From Glossina fuscipes (taxonomy: Eukaryota; Arthropoda; Insecta; Diptera; Glossinidae), in NCBI RefSeq assembly GCF_014805625.2, contig NW_023998414.1, forward strand, positions 28,835,698 through 28,899,697: a stretch of 64,000 nucleotides of DNA. Reading direction: 5' to 3'. The notes under the pieces are model-generated. The model was not told where the DNA came from, did not search any database, and saw only the letters and a list, made by a program, of their open reading frames with translations. The position numbers and the translations under genes are program-made. This document shows positions 25,135 to 40,349 of this stretch, in pieces; positions within the stretch are counted from its first letter, which is position 1, and the number at the start of each line of letters is the position of its first letter.

Positions 25135-25460
25135 ATTTGTGACAGGAGGGTATATTAAATTGGTGCGGATGCATACAACATCCGGAAGACCTTCAAAACG
25201 TTCCATCCCTTGTTATGCTAGTGAGAAAGTGATTCTTAATCTGCCTAACATTTTCTGTCCGATTGTCCGGGTGTTTACCTTGTATTCATATGTTGAATCT
25301 TCAGTTCGCAATCCGATTTCTTTCGGCCCACGGACAAACGCTATTAAAAATGGCTCGGCTCGGCTCGGAATACTTTTTCGATCATTGCCCCGTATAACGC
25401 ATTACTTTGAAAAGTTATTATGAATAACTGTATTAAGCGAAGAGGTGCAGGGTATTTAAT
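25135..25460 (+). repeat. Dispersed repeat copy
   Basis: GTGCGGATGCATACAACATC (25162), TCTGTCCGATTGTCCGGGTG, TTTCGGCCCACGGACAAACG and CGTATAACGCATTACTTTGA match the family, notably 14460-14940. The (GGCTC) run near 25352 lies inside it. The 94-codon open frame spans the repeat and is probably not a gene. Confidence 0.55.
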
Positions 25461-25748
25461 GATGGACCGAAGCCCACTTTTTATTTGATTTTAATCAAAA
25501 TTTATAATAATAAAGCTTAGGAGCGTTTCGAACCAAATACTAAAAATAATTAAAAAATTAAAATCGTTTAATGCATAAATTCGTAAGGAAAATTCAAAAA
25601 TCCCTTAAATTCTTTTAAAGAGAATTTTTCCATCTATCCGTGAAAGAGGTCGTCACCGTGAACGGTTCAAAATACTTCATTCGCTAGCAATCGACACATT
25701 TATGTGAGTCCAAGTGTAACTCACTCAATGATGTCTATATGCGATGCG

Positions 25749-25790
<42 letters not shown>

Positions 25791-27689
25791 CGAAATTACA
25801 AAATAAAATATAAAATAAATTGTAAACAACTGCTTTGCAAATTTTCAAATAAATCTTTCTACAAATTGTTATGATTATTCATCATCTGTTTTACGAACTA
25901 TTTTAAAAAATAAATAAAAAAATTGTTTTTACAAAGTACAGTTGGCCTTGTGTTTGTGCGACACATGACCACCTCAGAATTAAAAATCGCCAAAAAAAAA
26001 AAAAAAATATATTCAGAGTAATAAGAAAATAATTTTTCAGAACATATTAAAGAAGATTTATTTTATGCGCTGAAAAGAGGAAGCAAAAAAAAAGTTACGC
26101 CCAGAGAACGTCAAACAAAGGTTGACGTAATAACGAAAACACACTTTGCATACCAAACAAATAATTGCGTTACATACTTTAACACGACCCGCCGTAGCCC
26201 AAAGCCCGCATATTCGCATGCGACGAACTGGTTCATAATTGCTTTCGTTACTTGAAGACATTAGAGTGAATGTATTTTTTGTTCGCATCTTGTCGATGAT
26301 AAAACACAAAAACAGGTCCAACTTAAAAAAAAAACGGTTAAAACGCTTTAATATATGGCAATTGACAGACCCAGCCGATCAATTCAATTTTTATTAGAAT
26401 GACATGGGTCGACAGGAGACGATTTCCACTTACTGGCAAAAGAAAAATATCTTCTCTGCGCACTCTTAAAACATTTCGTTCTTTCTTAGAACGTAACGTC
26501 ATAACCGTTCATAACGTTCTTCGAATAAATTTCATAAACAATAGACAAATATAAATGTACTTATTATGAAGGTGTTAGTAAGCCGGTGAGATGCAGTTGC
26601 ACGCCGGACAACAAGAATTATCTCACGGAACTAGCAATCGATTTATGATATGCCTTGAGTTTTAACCTCTAGAGACGCATTTTCAAGACATTTGGAATTA
26701 TACGAGTAATGCATTCTGTAATGATCCTTAAATATCGTTTATCCTATCCGTAAAGATAAATAACCATTCGCTTCAAGAATATACACTGTAAAATAATCAA
26801 TTTTCGACTTATAGCTAAGCAGAACCTCTGAAGCTAGCTTCGCAATCTTGACTTGAAAAATTGTGAAATTTACACTTTTCAGAAAACAATCAAAATAAAA
26901 GAGAACAATGCGTTCTGCACGCTAGCGATGCAATCCGTTCTAAATCAAGGCAATTGATTGACTGACAGAGCTCTCCGAAATTTACATCTAGTTTGTATTA
27001 AAAGCCGTAGGCAAGTATTTTCAACAATGGAACAATGAGACAAAAAAAAAAAAAAAAAAAAAACGGAAAAATTTGGCTTTAATGTAAACAAAATGTCTCG
27101 ATTATCCCGAAACAAAATACTTTGGAAAACTACAAAAAATACTAGTCTTCAAGCCTAAATGCTTTTATTTATAATTTTGTTATCGAATTTAATTATGTTT
27201 AAAGTACTCCAAGTCTATCTTACTAACAGTGCATGTGTATTACATATGTTACAAACACACATATATGCCATATTTTAATTTTTCAAAATCGAACGATCGT
27301 CATACATATGTATGTATTGTTTCAAAAGTAGAGCATCATCTTCTAGATAAAGTTGTCAAACTTAAAAAACTTACCTCTCGAACTCTTCGGCACATTGCAA
27401 GATTGTGTTTTAGAAAAGCTTTTGAATGAATCACTAAAAGGCTCTAAGCAAATTTTTCAAATAGCAAAAAACGGACAAAGAAAGCCAAGTTAATTTCCCG
27501 AATGTAACGGCTACTATAGGAAAACGTTTCCTAAACAAAAGCTCGTGCAAATTTTCGCTGAAATATTTGTGAAAAAGATTTCAATTTGATATTTAGCAAA
27601 GTAAGTCTAAATTTGTTGTTGAGACTTAAACTCGGCGCATATCTCTTATTTCCTTAATATTTTCCTTTTCTCTCGCATCTTTTTCCGCT

Positions 27690-27723
<34 letters not shown>

Positions 27724-27848
27724 CCACATATCTGTTTCTATCGCCAGATTCAATTCTCTCTCTCCATTTAACGAAATCGATCTCATTATTTGTACACACA
27801 TTTCAGTTGTGTTGTATTGTTGTGTTGATTTTGAAACGACGCATACAT

Positions 27849-27879
<31 letters not shown>

Positions 27880-29047
27880 CACACTCTGTTGGAGAGACAT
27901 GCATGCAAACAATAATAAATAATAACGATAGTTCGTTAGGTATGAAACTGAACAACAGGTTGTACAAGCCATAAAGCAAAGTGAATGCCATTACTTGCAT
28001 TAAAAACATGTGAGCTTGTATTTATTTGTCTATTTAGTGATATCATGTAAACCTTTTCTTCCGTGCCACCATAAACTAATCGATGGTATATGTATTAGAT
28101 TTCTATTATATATATACATTAACATTGTTATATACAACATATATAAATATTGTATATATGCATTTATATATATATATATATATATATATGTAATTAAAAT
28201 GAAACACTAGTCCGCGTTTGTTATTTGTCTCTTTATTCACTCTCTTAGATATATTCGTTACGATTAAATACATAACTGGCTTTGCTTTCAACTCTACTCT
28301 CTTTGCATTAACACTTATTTCATTTAAAAATGAAATTTCAGTTACAAATCGACGCTCGTTATGACGTGAACGTACGAATTAAAGTTGCGAAAAGGATAGA
28401 AAAAAAAAAATAATAAAAAATAATAATAATAATAATGTACGTTTTTAAGGGAAAAGTAAAAAAAAAAAAAGAAAAGAAAACATTAAACATTAATTTTTAT
28501 TGTGAAAATAGAAAATCGAGTCTAATTTCCTTTCTACATTTTTCGGTTAGCATTGTTATCGTAAAGCAAAAAAAACAATCGCCTTAATGAATATAAATAA
28601 AAACAAATGATAATGTGCGTGATGTTCATCTATTTTCGCCAAACAGCACGATATTCGAAAAATTATTCGCTGTTTTTTTTTTTTTTAATTTTTTCATTCG
28701 TTATCTCAAATGTTATCTTTGCAATACTCACTGATCATATTGCTTGTTTTTTTTTTTTCTTCTTCTTCTTCTTCTATTTATTTGTTTTACGCAAAGATCG
28801 TGATTTTTAATAAAAAAAACTGTATTTAATGAAAAAAAATGTTGTTTTTTTTTTTTTTTGTTTTTCGAATAAGTCATAAATATTCATTGAATAAATCATT
28901 ATTTATAAACTTGGTGAAATTTTTTCTTTTCTTTTAAAATCAATTATTTTTTTATTTTCCTAGTAAGCGGCAAGAATTTACAAAATTTCGATTCTTTTAA
29001 CTGCAATTAATTGAATTGCACAGTACAAGTTATGTGGCATGTGAAAA

Positions 29048-29091
<44 letters not shown>

Positions 29092-30869
29092 TAAAAAACG
29101 GATAACGGACAAATGTACAAACGACAGAATCTAAGATCCAATTAAAATTTTGTATACCTGAGTAGATATTTTTGATTAGTGACGAAGAAAGTAAAAGCTA
29201 ATCTATATTTGCGACTATGGTCAGTGGGTTTTTTTTTCCAATAACTATATCTTTTTTTTTTTTTTTTTTTGTTTTTGTTATTCTAATTTGACTAGTATTT
29301 CGTCGACACGTACCGTATAAATCACAGAATAACTGTTTATTTATATTTCGCGTATGCGTTAATGTTTTTAAACGAATGAAAAAATTATTCTATAACAGGG
29401 AGCTCACAGCTAGAGTTTAGAACAAGCTATTAATAATTTATACACACTAAGCTCATTCATAGAACGGGCATGGCAACTGTTTTATTTGCAGCAATCGATA
29501 TGAACAACAATGTCAAAAATAGAGATAACGATTGTTAGTTACGCCGTTCGCTATATACCTTAGCAGAGCCTCCGATATCAGTACATCGTTAGGGTCAACC
29601 CTTAAGATCCCTTAAGTTCAATAAGATTAAGTCAATAGGGCTTAGTAAAGCATAAATTTTGATCCAAGGCATTCATTAGTGGCTAATCAGCGTTAAATAT
29701 CGATATCATATCTTATACGCAATTAAAAATCAATAAAAAAGCACATCATACCCACTATTCCAAATGTCTGCTTGCAAGTTTCGCAAGCTTAATGACAAAA
29801 TGCACATTCATACTCCAATAGTGAATAAAAAACCAGCCAAAAAAGAATCTATACAATGACGAAAAAAAGCATATATATGTAAAAGAATATATATATATAT
29901 ATATATCTACAATGTTACAACAAAAGCTCTTTCAAAAAAGAAAAAAAAAAATCTAGATATTGTACATGCAGGCCAGGAATGCAACATTTTGAAAGGTATG
30001 GTGCGATTTGAGCTTTGACTTTACAGTAAATGTGTCAATCAAATGCATACCAATATGTCTTTGGCGCAGCATTAAAAGAATAGTTCGTTCAGACAAACTA
30101 ATGGTTCGATATTAAGAAAAATATTTATTAATTAACAATACAAAATATTTATATGTACATAGTAGCATTTGAAGACATCTGCGCTTGTTTAGTTAATGGT
30201 TGAAAAGATTTTTCCTTTTAATTTTATTTATTTATTTTTTTTTTAATGTCTTGCTTAGTAAAATTAATCGTAGCAAATCTTCGCATTCGAATACATGATG
30301 ATAGGCAAACACCTGAGCTATTTACACGCGTACACATTCGTATACACGCAAAACAGAAATGTCTTGATATTACTTTGTCTGCTTTACAGGAATAACATTT
30401 AGTTGAAAGCATTTTAAATATATAATTTTAATGTTTAAGTTCCCATGACGGTGTCACCTTTACATGCATATATATATATATATATATATATGTATATTTA
30501 AAAATTTATGCATGCATGGATGTATGTATGTGCGTGCGTCTATGCCCACGCGTGTGTGTGTGTGTGTGTTTGCACCGATAGACATGCATATATGTAGAAA
30601 CATACCTATTCCCAAAGGCAAAATAGTATAATAGTTTTTTTCTTTTTTTTTTCTTGAAGACGTTAAACTAAAAATATGATCGGCTTTCGAGAGCCAAATT
30701 TAAATAAACAAAGATTCATCTCTTCCGATATATATATATATATATATACATGATATTAAAGTATTTCACACCAAAGCGGCGAAAATGTCGCCGAGACAAT
30801 TAACACAATTTTCTTACGTTTATCGTACTTAGCGGGTAAAATAGACTCGTTTTGATAGAACACAATATA

Positions 30870-31320
30870 TTTATACAACCCTCACCCCTGGGTGGTAGGG
30901 TATATTTATATTTATCAAAACGTTTGCAATGCCGAAAAGCATGCTTCGGAGACTCCGCAAAGTATATGTATGTGGTGCTCTGAATTAATTTAATTATGGC
31001 AGCCTGTTGGCGGTCTCTCCATCCCGTCGAACTGCCAAACTATGTTATATCTGTGATAGACATTCTCCCGTTCGCAAAAATGAAGATATCGCAAACTTGC
31101 AAAATAATTTAAAAATGACGCAAACTTTTCAAAGAACAATACCTACAACGCCCACACATCTATGTAAGAAAAATTGTGAATACCTTTGCTTTCCGTGTTT
31201 TTTTTTTTTTCTTCTTGTTACTCATAAAGTACAGCAATACATGCATCATATAAATATTCGCTTTTATTCCGAAAAAGTAAAAAATCGGTCACGCCCACCC
31301 AATGTTGTAGAGTAATTGAC
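30870..31320 (-). repeat. Dispersed repeat copy, minus orientation
   Basis: GGGTGGTAGGGTATATTTAT, AAACGTTTGCAATGCC, then CAAAGAACAATACCTACAAC and AATCGGTCACGCCCACCCAA mark a reverse copy. The 102-codon open frame at 31007 lies within it and has no recognisable similarity. Confidence 0.55.
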
Positions 31321-33051
31321 ATTTAGTTTCTTTTGCTTTCTTTCAGAATTATGATGGTGGGTGTAAAAGTATTCGGTCACAACCGAATCGAATTTTCTTG
31401 CTTGTTCCCAATTTTTTTTTTTTTTTGTTTTCTACCTTCAATTTTCCCAGATTTAATCCTCAGGTTGTAAATTGAAAAATTCCCATATTCTGGAATTTTC
31501 AAAACTCTTCAAAAGGCAACTTCATAGTAAATGCATGCATTGCGTACTTCGTTAGTATGGCGAGTCGAAGAAAGGAAGTGAGACAAAGAAACAAACAAAA
31601 GAAAAGAAAAAAAAAAAGGAAAAAGAAAATTATTTCCCTGAGGTAAATGTCAAGTAATTTGAAAAGAATATAATAAATATTTTAACGAAAGTGGAAATGA
31701 GACGAGACCATCTGGCATGTGGTATGTGTGTAATGAACTCAAAACTACCTGTTCGTTCTACCTATGAGTTTTTGCAAATTTATTAGGGGGAAGTTACGCG
31801 ATTGCGTTGTCAACTCTTTAGTTTAGTTAAAAATTTTATTTAATATTAACTTTAACATCAATTTATTATGCATTTTCATTTGCTTATGATAAAGAGATTG
31901 AAATTTGCTTAAAGAGATCACTTGTTGCCACATACCACATAACTCTTAATAAAATTTATATACGACTTTAAGTATTTTATGTCACCTCTATTGCTTATTT
32001 AGCATCTCATGGACGAGTTTGGATAACAGTAATTTTAACATTTCATGCAAAGAGATTATAGTCTGTTGTAAAATGTTATTTGTACGTCCTTCCATTCGTT
32101 TATAATGCTGACATTCATAGCCTTCGTACTTGCGTTTATCACATGTGAAATGTGAAATTGCGCGTGTATGCGCTTAGTTTATATCAGATTTGCATTTAGT
32201 GTAAATATGTATATAAAGCCCTCCTAAGATCGATTCGATCGTTAATTGAAACTTTTTAAAGTGAATGAAAAGCAATAAGTGCATTAAACTTGCCTTAGCA
32301 CGCACTACAATTTATTTATTTTTTCTTATAAGTATCATAATCCCATATATCATCCATATATAAACATAGGCGCAAATAGTACGTACATGCAGGAAATCAA
32401 AGGATAAACTCATTTATTGATATCGATTTTTCATTTAATACTCGTATACATGCATTGACGTTAAGGCTCCATTGGTATGCTGAATTATCTTTTAGATAAT
32501 CTAGTAAAAAAATTCTAAAATAAAATATATATATATATAAAAAAAAACAACAAAAACATTGACTCGGTATATACACTCATATTCTTTTTACCGATCAAAG
32601 CAGAATCTTTTTACCATTGTATTATATTGTTGTGTATGTAAGCGTAACAGTTCTTTGCCTTGGCCCAGAAATGAAATGTTCGCTAAACGCCTAGTTGCGT
32701 CTAATTCTTTAGATAATTGCACAATCACACAAAGTGGGATGAAACGTTTTTATCGGCCCTATGCAGAATTTGCACAAATTGATGCCTGAGGTAATGATAT
32801 TGTTTGGGTGATACCTGAAGACGTTATGCCCCGCCTACAAGCCAGTGACCAAGCATATGTCGCTACTTTTCAGTGCAAGGAGCTTCCATATTATTCTAAA
32901 AGAATTTACAAATTGTTTTGTCCACCATTGTCCTGTCCCAGGTTCGCGCCTTAATCGATCAAAATCGAATTCTAAAGAAAGCAACTTTAAATAAAATTTT
33001 ATTGAATCCTTACCAAATTGCAGGAAGTACAGCCGGTAAGAAATGACGACG

Positions 33052-33094
<43 letters not shown>

Positions 33095-33299
33095 ATAATC
33101 GATAATATTGAGTGGACACACACTGTATCTGTTTTAGGTTATCAATCAAATAAAACCCGATAAAGTTCTGACAATTAGGGCAGAAAAAAGTCCGCAAACA
33201 CTCATCTTTGTAAGCCCCCACCATGTGACACATACAGAAGACATTCCCTAAACATTAGTCATATGAAAAAAACAACAAGAAAGCAAGATTGTTCTTAGC

Positions 33300-33600
33300 C
33301 GATGTTTTACCAAAGGCGTGGCGTTTTCATCGATCCCCTTCATTTGCAATATCACCCTGCGTGCAGGAACTTTGAATATACGAGACCGCTATCTTTATTT
33401 TCGCGACCAGGAAAACTTGTATAACGCAGGCAGACTGACACGTCGACAGACATATCGATTTGTGATTTGAAACTGATCTAAAATATATATATGTATATAT
33501 ACATGTACTTTATAGAGTCTCTGAAGATTCTTTCCTAGTGCTGTCAACGTTTTCACAAAATCAATATATCCTCGCCCTTAAGTGATTGGGTCATTCATAA
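33300..33600 (+). repeat. Dispersed repeat copy
   Basis: GGCGTGGCGTTTTCATCGAT, a degenerate core (GACTGACACGTCGACAGACA), AACTGATCTAAAATATATAT and ACTTTATAGAGTCTCTGAAG, then ACAAAATCAATATATCCTCG, match the family order. Confidence 0.55.
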
Positions 33601-34704
33601 AGTTTTTACAGTGAAATGATATCTGTTACGACTCTCTTTATAATATGCGCAATTTTTTCTAAGAAGTTAGAAAAATAAGCAAAAAAAAAAAAAAAAAAAT
33701 AGAGCAAAACATTATTTCTCGATGTAATCAGCATGTACGTATTCAAACCGAATGGCGTGGGGCACTCTTCGTTCAAAGTTATGAATAGAACACATTGACA
33801 CTAATTACTTGCTTTCTAGGGCAGAGTTGGAGAAGAAAGCATTCAAAGCATTCCCTTAGTCAATAGTGAGCAACAATATCTTCTGAGCTGAATTTTCAAA
33901 TCGAAAGCGACAAGCTTGCGCATTACAATACTCTAAGCAATGAATTTTTTTGCATTTTAATTATTATTTGCTTTTTTGACAAAAATATACCTGACCTTGT
34001 AAAGATGGCGTGTCAGTGATTGGAAAACTGTTTAAAAGCAAATTTAAAAATAAGAAAAAATTTATTCTCGCATTTAGTCATTTACGTGATGCCCAATGAA
34101 TGTGTTTACAAAGAGATTGTAAAACGTCCAAACTACCATAACTGACTAATTTACAAATTCTCTCTAACAACATGTACAAGTTCTTTAATGAAAATACTTT
34201 CTTTTAAAATTTCATTAATGATTTTAGAAAGTAAGAATTTTTCAATGTTCATCAGACCAGACCGGTTTAGAAAATGTTACAATATATTTAGCGATACATG
34301 TGAGGTTATAAGGTGTAAATACAGAATACATGAATATGTATATCTATCTCGCTATTTAAAAGATAAGAAGATATGCGAAGAAAGTCTTTCTGTCGCTTAC
34401 AATTTACAATTTGGGGAAATCAATAGTTGAGTAGTTGAACTTAATTTTTACAGTCCGTAGATTTTATAAAATCTTATCACATTCGGACTCGAATATATTT
34501 ACAAACAGCTGATTGGCAATTGCCATTTTATATAGCGGCCCTTTACCTAACCACGCAATGCTTACCCATAATATTTGCTGTACATTTTTTTTTTTTTTTT
34601 TTTTTGCAATTGATAAACTAATAGCTTGACTACTGAGAATACGATTACAGTTTACCGCGTGAGCATGATTATGTACGGCGAATACCTTTACACTATGTTG
34701 GTTC

Positions 34705-34744
<40 letters not shown>

Positions 34745-37559
34745 CTATTCTTCAACAAAAGCGGCTTTGTAGACTTTTTCAAGTATGCAGACCAGCATTC
34801 GCATAAAACGAATTTGATGTCAATCTTTTCGCTTGCAAGCTACTACTGAAAATCAGAAAACGACGAAAATCTCCTTTGCATACACAAGTGAAAGAAAATA
34901 CACTGAGAATAATCTGAATACGGAAATGCGTGGCATAGTCTATCTCAAAGTGGGTAAAAAGTGCCATACCCCTACCCTCTGCTAAGTGGGTCGAAAAAAA
35001 GGCGGGGCTTGGGGTGGATACCCATCGTTTCAAATCAATGTGTAAGCATCGCAACGGATTAATACAATCTTGTATTTGTACTGCGTATTACGCCATTGCC
35101 GACTGTGGTTGGTAAACGTTTCATTACCTATGACGTGGAGTCATTTTTAGGCTGAAATTCGGTCAACATTTGCTTTTTTTTTTGTTGTTGTACAATTGGC
35201 CAGTGATTTTTCGATAGTATCGAATTTAAATTTTCAGCTTGTGTAAGGCACCGACGTGGGTGTAGGTAAGGCATGAATTTCAAACTTAACCTGCGGGCCT
35301 TTATAAAGATTATAAGCATATGCCGGGAGTTTTTTTCACTCTTCTATAATAAATCACCTATTGTTACGTTAGAGAAATTGACGGACGACAGCCAATCATG
35401 AATTTGTATGCATTTAGGTAATCGCTGTAGCGTACGTCTGAATTTTATAACCGAAATGGCAAAAGTAATTAATCCTTGGCCTTCTTTATCACTGATCTTT
35501 ATATCTTCCTCCCTAAAGTCAAGAGACAAAAAATCATTTTATTTTCGAATTACGGAAATTAGGGAAATTAATGAAATTTGTAAAATTTTCAAATTTATAT
35601 ATTTGTCGCGAGCCAATGATTACTAGCACTTTAGAGTTAGTTTAATATTAAGCAATAATTATCGAATGCTTATCAAATATTTATTTAAATACTCTCAAGT
35701 CAAGTCAAGGAATGTAGATCGACAGATATGGAGTAGAGAGGCAATTTCTTGATTCTTTCCCTGAAGGCGCTCGAAAAATGAACCTGGCCATAAGATTGGA
35801 AGCACCATTCGTGTCACCTATTGAAACTCGTCCTAATCGAAATGCTGCTGTTATATCTGCTTATAACAGCGGCGAGAGTCGAACGTTCCTTGTTACAATT
35901 GTACAAAATTTTCTGCACTAGATTTCCTATATAGAGCCGAATTTCTTCATGCTAAAAACTAACGATATCATGACTTTAATGCTTCATCAAATTAGATCAT
36001 GTGAGCTTTAGCAGGATAACTTATGCACCTGTGTATTGCTGGAAGATAGTAGAACAATGAAACCACAAAGCAGTACGAATTACACTCTCTTTCTTAAGAA
36101 AAAGTCGGAGCCATATTCACCCAATCAACACCCTAGTTAGTTAGGTTTTCATATATATATTGTGATCTCTTAAAGGGCAATCTATCTGTCATTCCGTTTA
36201 AGCTCTTCAAAATGAAGACTCCGCTGCAATCATTTCAGTCCGTCCCTCATCAAAATTATGATGGTTAGTGAATGTATTTTTTATGGTTAGAAGAGGTCGT
36301 CTCTGAAATTAGTTTCATCCTATAAAACAATTTCGAAGATAAAAATCAATTTAATAATGAAATTAATAATCAAAGCGAACACACTTTCCTTACTTATGCT
36401 AATTTACTCTTCTCTTCAATTTACGTAAGATGTTACTTTTGTGAAAAAGAAAACAAACGAAAAGAAAAGAAAAGAGAAGAAAAAAAAATTGATTACGTTA
36501 TTATATGCGAGATTTACGTCATTGAGACGAAAAAAAAAAAAAAAATTTTTACTGAACTAACTGATCTTTTTCTTCTGTCTTTCACATTAAAAATAACATT
36601 CGAAATGAAAAATTCAACAAAAAGCTAAGATAAGATCCCATAACTCACTTCAGTTATATTTCCCTATTTCAATTTTAAGATTTTCACCAAATCTAATCAT
36701 ACAGATTACACATAGAGTATGGTGGCTCATTAAATTTTGTAAAAATTTAACTTTAAACTCTTACTGTTGTTAAGCTGGTTTTCATTGCTTTACCTTAATT
36801 GATTGTTGTAAAGATAATAATGATTAACATCAGTGTTTTTTTAACCTTTAAAGTCTAAACATTGATAATTATGTATGCAGTCGGATTTTAAGCCATCATT
36901 GAATCCAAAGTGTAAAATGTTTACATTAATCATATGTAAGTTGATGTTAAACTTATCAACGTAATGTAATGGTTTGCTAACCTGATCATTGCCTTTGCAA
37001 CAAATATGAAGAGTAAGCTCATTAAACTATACAATACGACGGTAGCGTTACACCAAACCATTTCCGTCAAACTACAATTGATTGCTATTATGATCATCTA
37101 AGTAATCTGAAGCAAACTTAAAAAGGCCAAAAAAAAAATAAAAAAAAAAAACCTCAAAAAAATATATTTTCCTCATATAGACATGTAGCAGATAATAATA
37201 CGAGTATGGCTTGTCATATAGAGACCATGTCTTCATATCATTATACTGAAAATAATCGTTTAACGAACTGATAAACAGCTCAGTAATAATTTCAATAAAA
37301 TTCCTGTTAATTCCTGTCGTTACACTTTCATCTCATGTAAGGCTTCGGGTTGAATTTCATTCGTCAATCCAATATCTACTTTTTATCGTAAAGAGTTTTT
37401 CTCAAGTTACAGGAAATTTAAGAGTCTTTGACTCTTAAGTCACAGCATTGTCTTATAGGTATGAAGAGTCACGATTTTGCAGAAAATACACCAAAAACGT
37501 TATAAAAAAGTATTGAAAAAAAAAAAAATAATTAACTTGTGAGGCACTAAAAAAATTGA

Positions 37560-37890
37560 GTGGTGTGGCCGATTTTTTTTTTCATTTTTGTAGAAATACT
37601 ACAGCGTCGTTCATAGAATAGATGATGAAATCTTCATAGATTTATCTGCTCTAGGCTATGAGCGATAAATAAAGAAACAATTTTTTATTCCATTTGAAAG
37701 TATATAGTACAGTAGGCGTGACCATCGACATTTCACAGACGGACAACAGATTTTTCACAGACGGACAGACGGACATACCTAAATCGATTTACAATTTAAT
37801 GCAGGTCAAGACCATATCAAATTTCGTTCTGGGCATTGCAAACAGTTGGACAAACTGAATATACCCCTCCACCTTCGACGATGGGGCATA
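37560..37890 (+). repeat. Dispersed repeat copy
   Basis: GTGTGGCCGATTTTTTT, CACAGACGGACAGACGGACA (37756), CAGGTCAAGACCATATC, TGGGCATTGCAAACAGTTGG and CTGAATATACCCCTCCACCT give a near-complete landmark series. The core is partly duplicated (cagacggacaacagatttttcacagac). Confidence 0.65.
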
Positions 37891-38239
37891 AAAAAAATTA
37901 ATGGAGAAATATTTGGGAAAAATTTCCAAAACTAAATTTCGATAAATTAATATGAGTCAGATATTAAAAGCAATAAATTGAAAATCCAATAAGTTAATTG
38001 TGTAACTGTTTTCTTCTCTTTTTTTTTTTTCGTTTTCATTTTCTATTTTCATTTGTAAGATTTGAAAGACATTTCCCGTTTTGTTGTTGTAATGTTATTA
38101 CTTTTAAGCATATTGCAACGAAATATCATAAATTTGAATAGTTTCCAAACTTTGCCAGTTAGTAGCGATAAGTATACTTGGATTAGTAGCAAAATTTTCT
38201 ACGGAATATCTACAGAGGAAGAATGTGAAATATAATCTT

Positions 38240-38800
38240 CGTTTGCAACGGCCAGGAGTTGGCTTCGCAGATCCCATATTAAAGTATTACATATCGTTGA
38301 TCAGTACGAAATTCTGAGTCGATTTAAGTATGTCCGTGCGACTGTCTGTCCGTTCACTCGTCTATTTAATGTCTCTTGGTCGCAAAAATGAGCCTTCAAT
38401 TCTCGCAGAACCATTTAAAGCTCTTGCACGTAGGTTGGTATTAAAAATGGGTCAAATTGGTTCAAGGACACGCCACGAAAGCATATCTGGGGAACACCTC
38501 ACATTGCTAGTTTGCTCATTACTCATAAACTACAAGAGATAAATCTGCGAGAATTTCAACGCATATTCTATGGGTGATGCTGCAGTGGCTTTACAAAAAT
38601 GAAAAAAATTAACGACGCCTAACTAATATTAGAGTATATCAATATTTAATTATATTTCCAATACCTTTGTAACGTTAAGTAGGAGGTTTCAAAAACCGCA
38701 TAGAATGTGTAAGTTCTTGGCCAGTTTTAAATTCGTAACCTACCTACGCATGTCCGTTTGTTCGTCTGTCCATATATTCGCCTGTTGCTCCATCCAGTCA
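38240..38800 (-). repeat. Dispersed repeat copies, minus orientation
   Basis: TTGATCAGTACGAAATTCTG (38294), GTCCGTGCGACTGTCTGTCC, TCAAGGACACGCCACGAAAG and GACGCCTAACTAATATTAGA form one reverse copy. TGTCCGTTTGTTCGTCTGTC near 38752 begins a second. Confidence 0.6.
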
Positions 38801-40070
38801 TATTTTTTTTTTTTTTTCTACATTAAATTTTTAGCCAAAGTAAATAAACTACGATAAACTACGAACCCAGTGCATTCAGTCAATAAAGCATTTTCAGCTT
38901 GTTTTTTGCATCTTTTTGTAAATATATTTTTTTACTCTTTTCATATGTCGCTAGCAATGCTGCATTTGCATGCTTTCACGGAATAGATATCGCTTGCATT
39001 TAAATCTCTATATTTTCACTGAATAGACGTCTCCAAGTTATTGAATTAATTTGATGAACGAGGGGACATACTTTGCATATTTTGCGGTTACATCACAACG
39101 CATAATAGAGTTTAGAGATAGACATATAGATAGATAGATAGATATATCTTTCAAAATTTGCCAGATAATTGGGTTTTGTGAAATTGCTTAACTGATCCAG
39201 CTTATCATTGCCATAATTACGGATAACATCCGCTGCATATCCAAGAATCCAGGATCATAATCACTTTTGATTTAAATAACGATTACCTAAATAGTTGTTG
39301 TTGTTGATCTTCTCAGCACATGAGAGACATTATTATGTTATCTCATTGTTCTCTCATTGGCGAATAACGCCGGAAGTTGCTTTTTTATTCCGCATGAGTC
39401 TTCATTGCAATCGTTGAGAAGTACGATCTACCAACAATTTGTTAGTTCTTTAGATGTTTTTTTCAACTCCACTTCAACTCTACACAAAAATTGTTAATCG
39501 TTGCAACGGACTCTGATCCTCTCTTAAGATCTCTTGGTAAAATAATTGAGCATACCTTGGGATGGGATTCTATCGAACAATAAAATGAGAAGCGTGCGTG
39601 CACCGCCTTTCTGCGTTTCTTTAAGTGGACCAAACATAAATTGTTTTATTTAGATTTGATATTTTCTTGTATCGTTATGCCTTTTTCGATTCTGATATGC
39701 TTAAGAGTTTCATTTTAATGATTGTCGTTTGGGAGATTCTATAACATTAGATTATATCTATTTATCTTCAATTTCAAGCTTCTTCTTTTCGATATTTAAT
39801 CAGAACAGCAAAGCTTATTATTCGCATTTCCCTTTTATTTCTATATTCACTTTATGTCATTTTTTTCTTATTTTGTAATCCATTCACTAAGATGTTCGTA
39901 TAAGTCATTTTCGGAAAGCGAGCGAGTTAGCCCACGCGGAGAGTTTTGTATTAATTGTTGCCTTGTTAAGTGATAAAATTTGAGATAATTTTGAAATGTA
40001 ACTGCGTTTCTTGTAAGCTTATGTAAGTCATTCGTTAATTGAATTGGATTGAAATCAATTTAATGATTTG

Positions 40071-40108
<38 letters not shown>

Positions 40109-40349
40109 ACTTTTGCTATATATAAGAGAGTGAGAATGCATCACATTTCTATTACACGCTAGATATAGCGCAACAGTTGGGGCAATAATTTGTTGCAGGC
40201 ACTTAAAACTTAGGAGTTAAGCCGCCTCCTTTACAAATGCATTGCCTATGAGTTATGATACATGCCGTGATGTACTCTAGAGTGTATAAGGGAGCGATGT
40301 TCGCTTCGAAGGAACTATATATTTAGCATTTTTTTGAATAGAATGATTT

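Noticed and set aside
25139..25423. 94-codon open frame
   Set aside because: Lies within a copy of the dispersed repeat and matches its landmarks rather than a gene.
27646..28009. Open frames of 68-108 codons near 27.8 kb
   Set aside because: Built on (CT)n and (AC)n microsatellites. Peptides are Arg-Glu or Cys-Val runs.
32835..33233. 132-codon minus-strand open frame
   Set aside because: Contains a poly-Phe run from the 35-base A tract and no recognisable domain. Composition is that of random AT-rich DNA.
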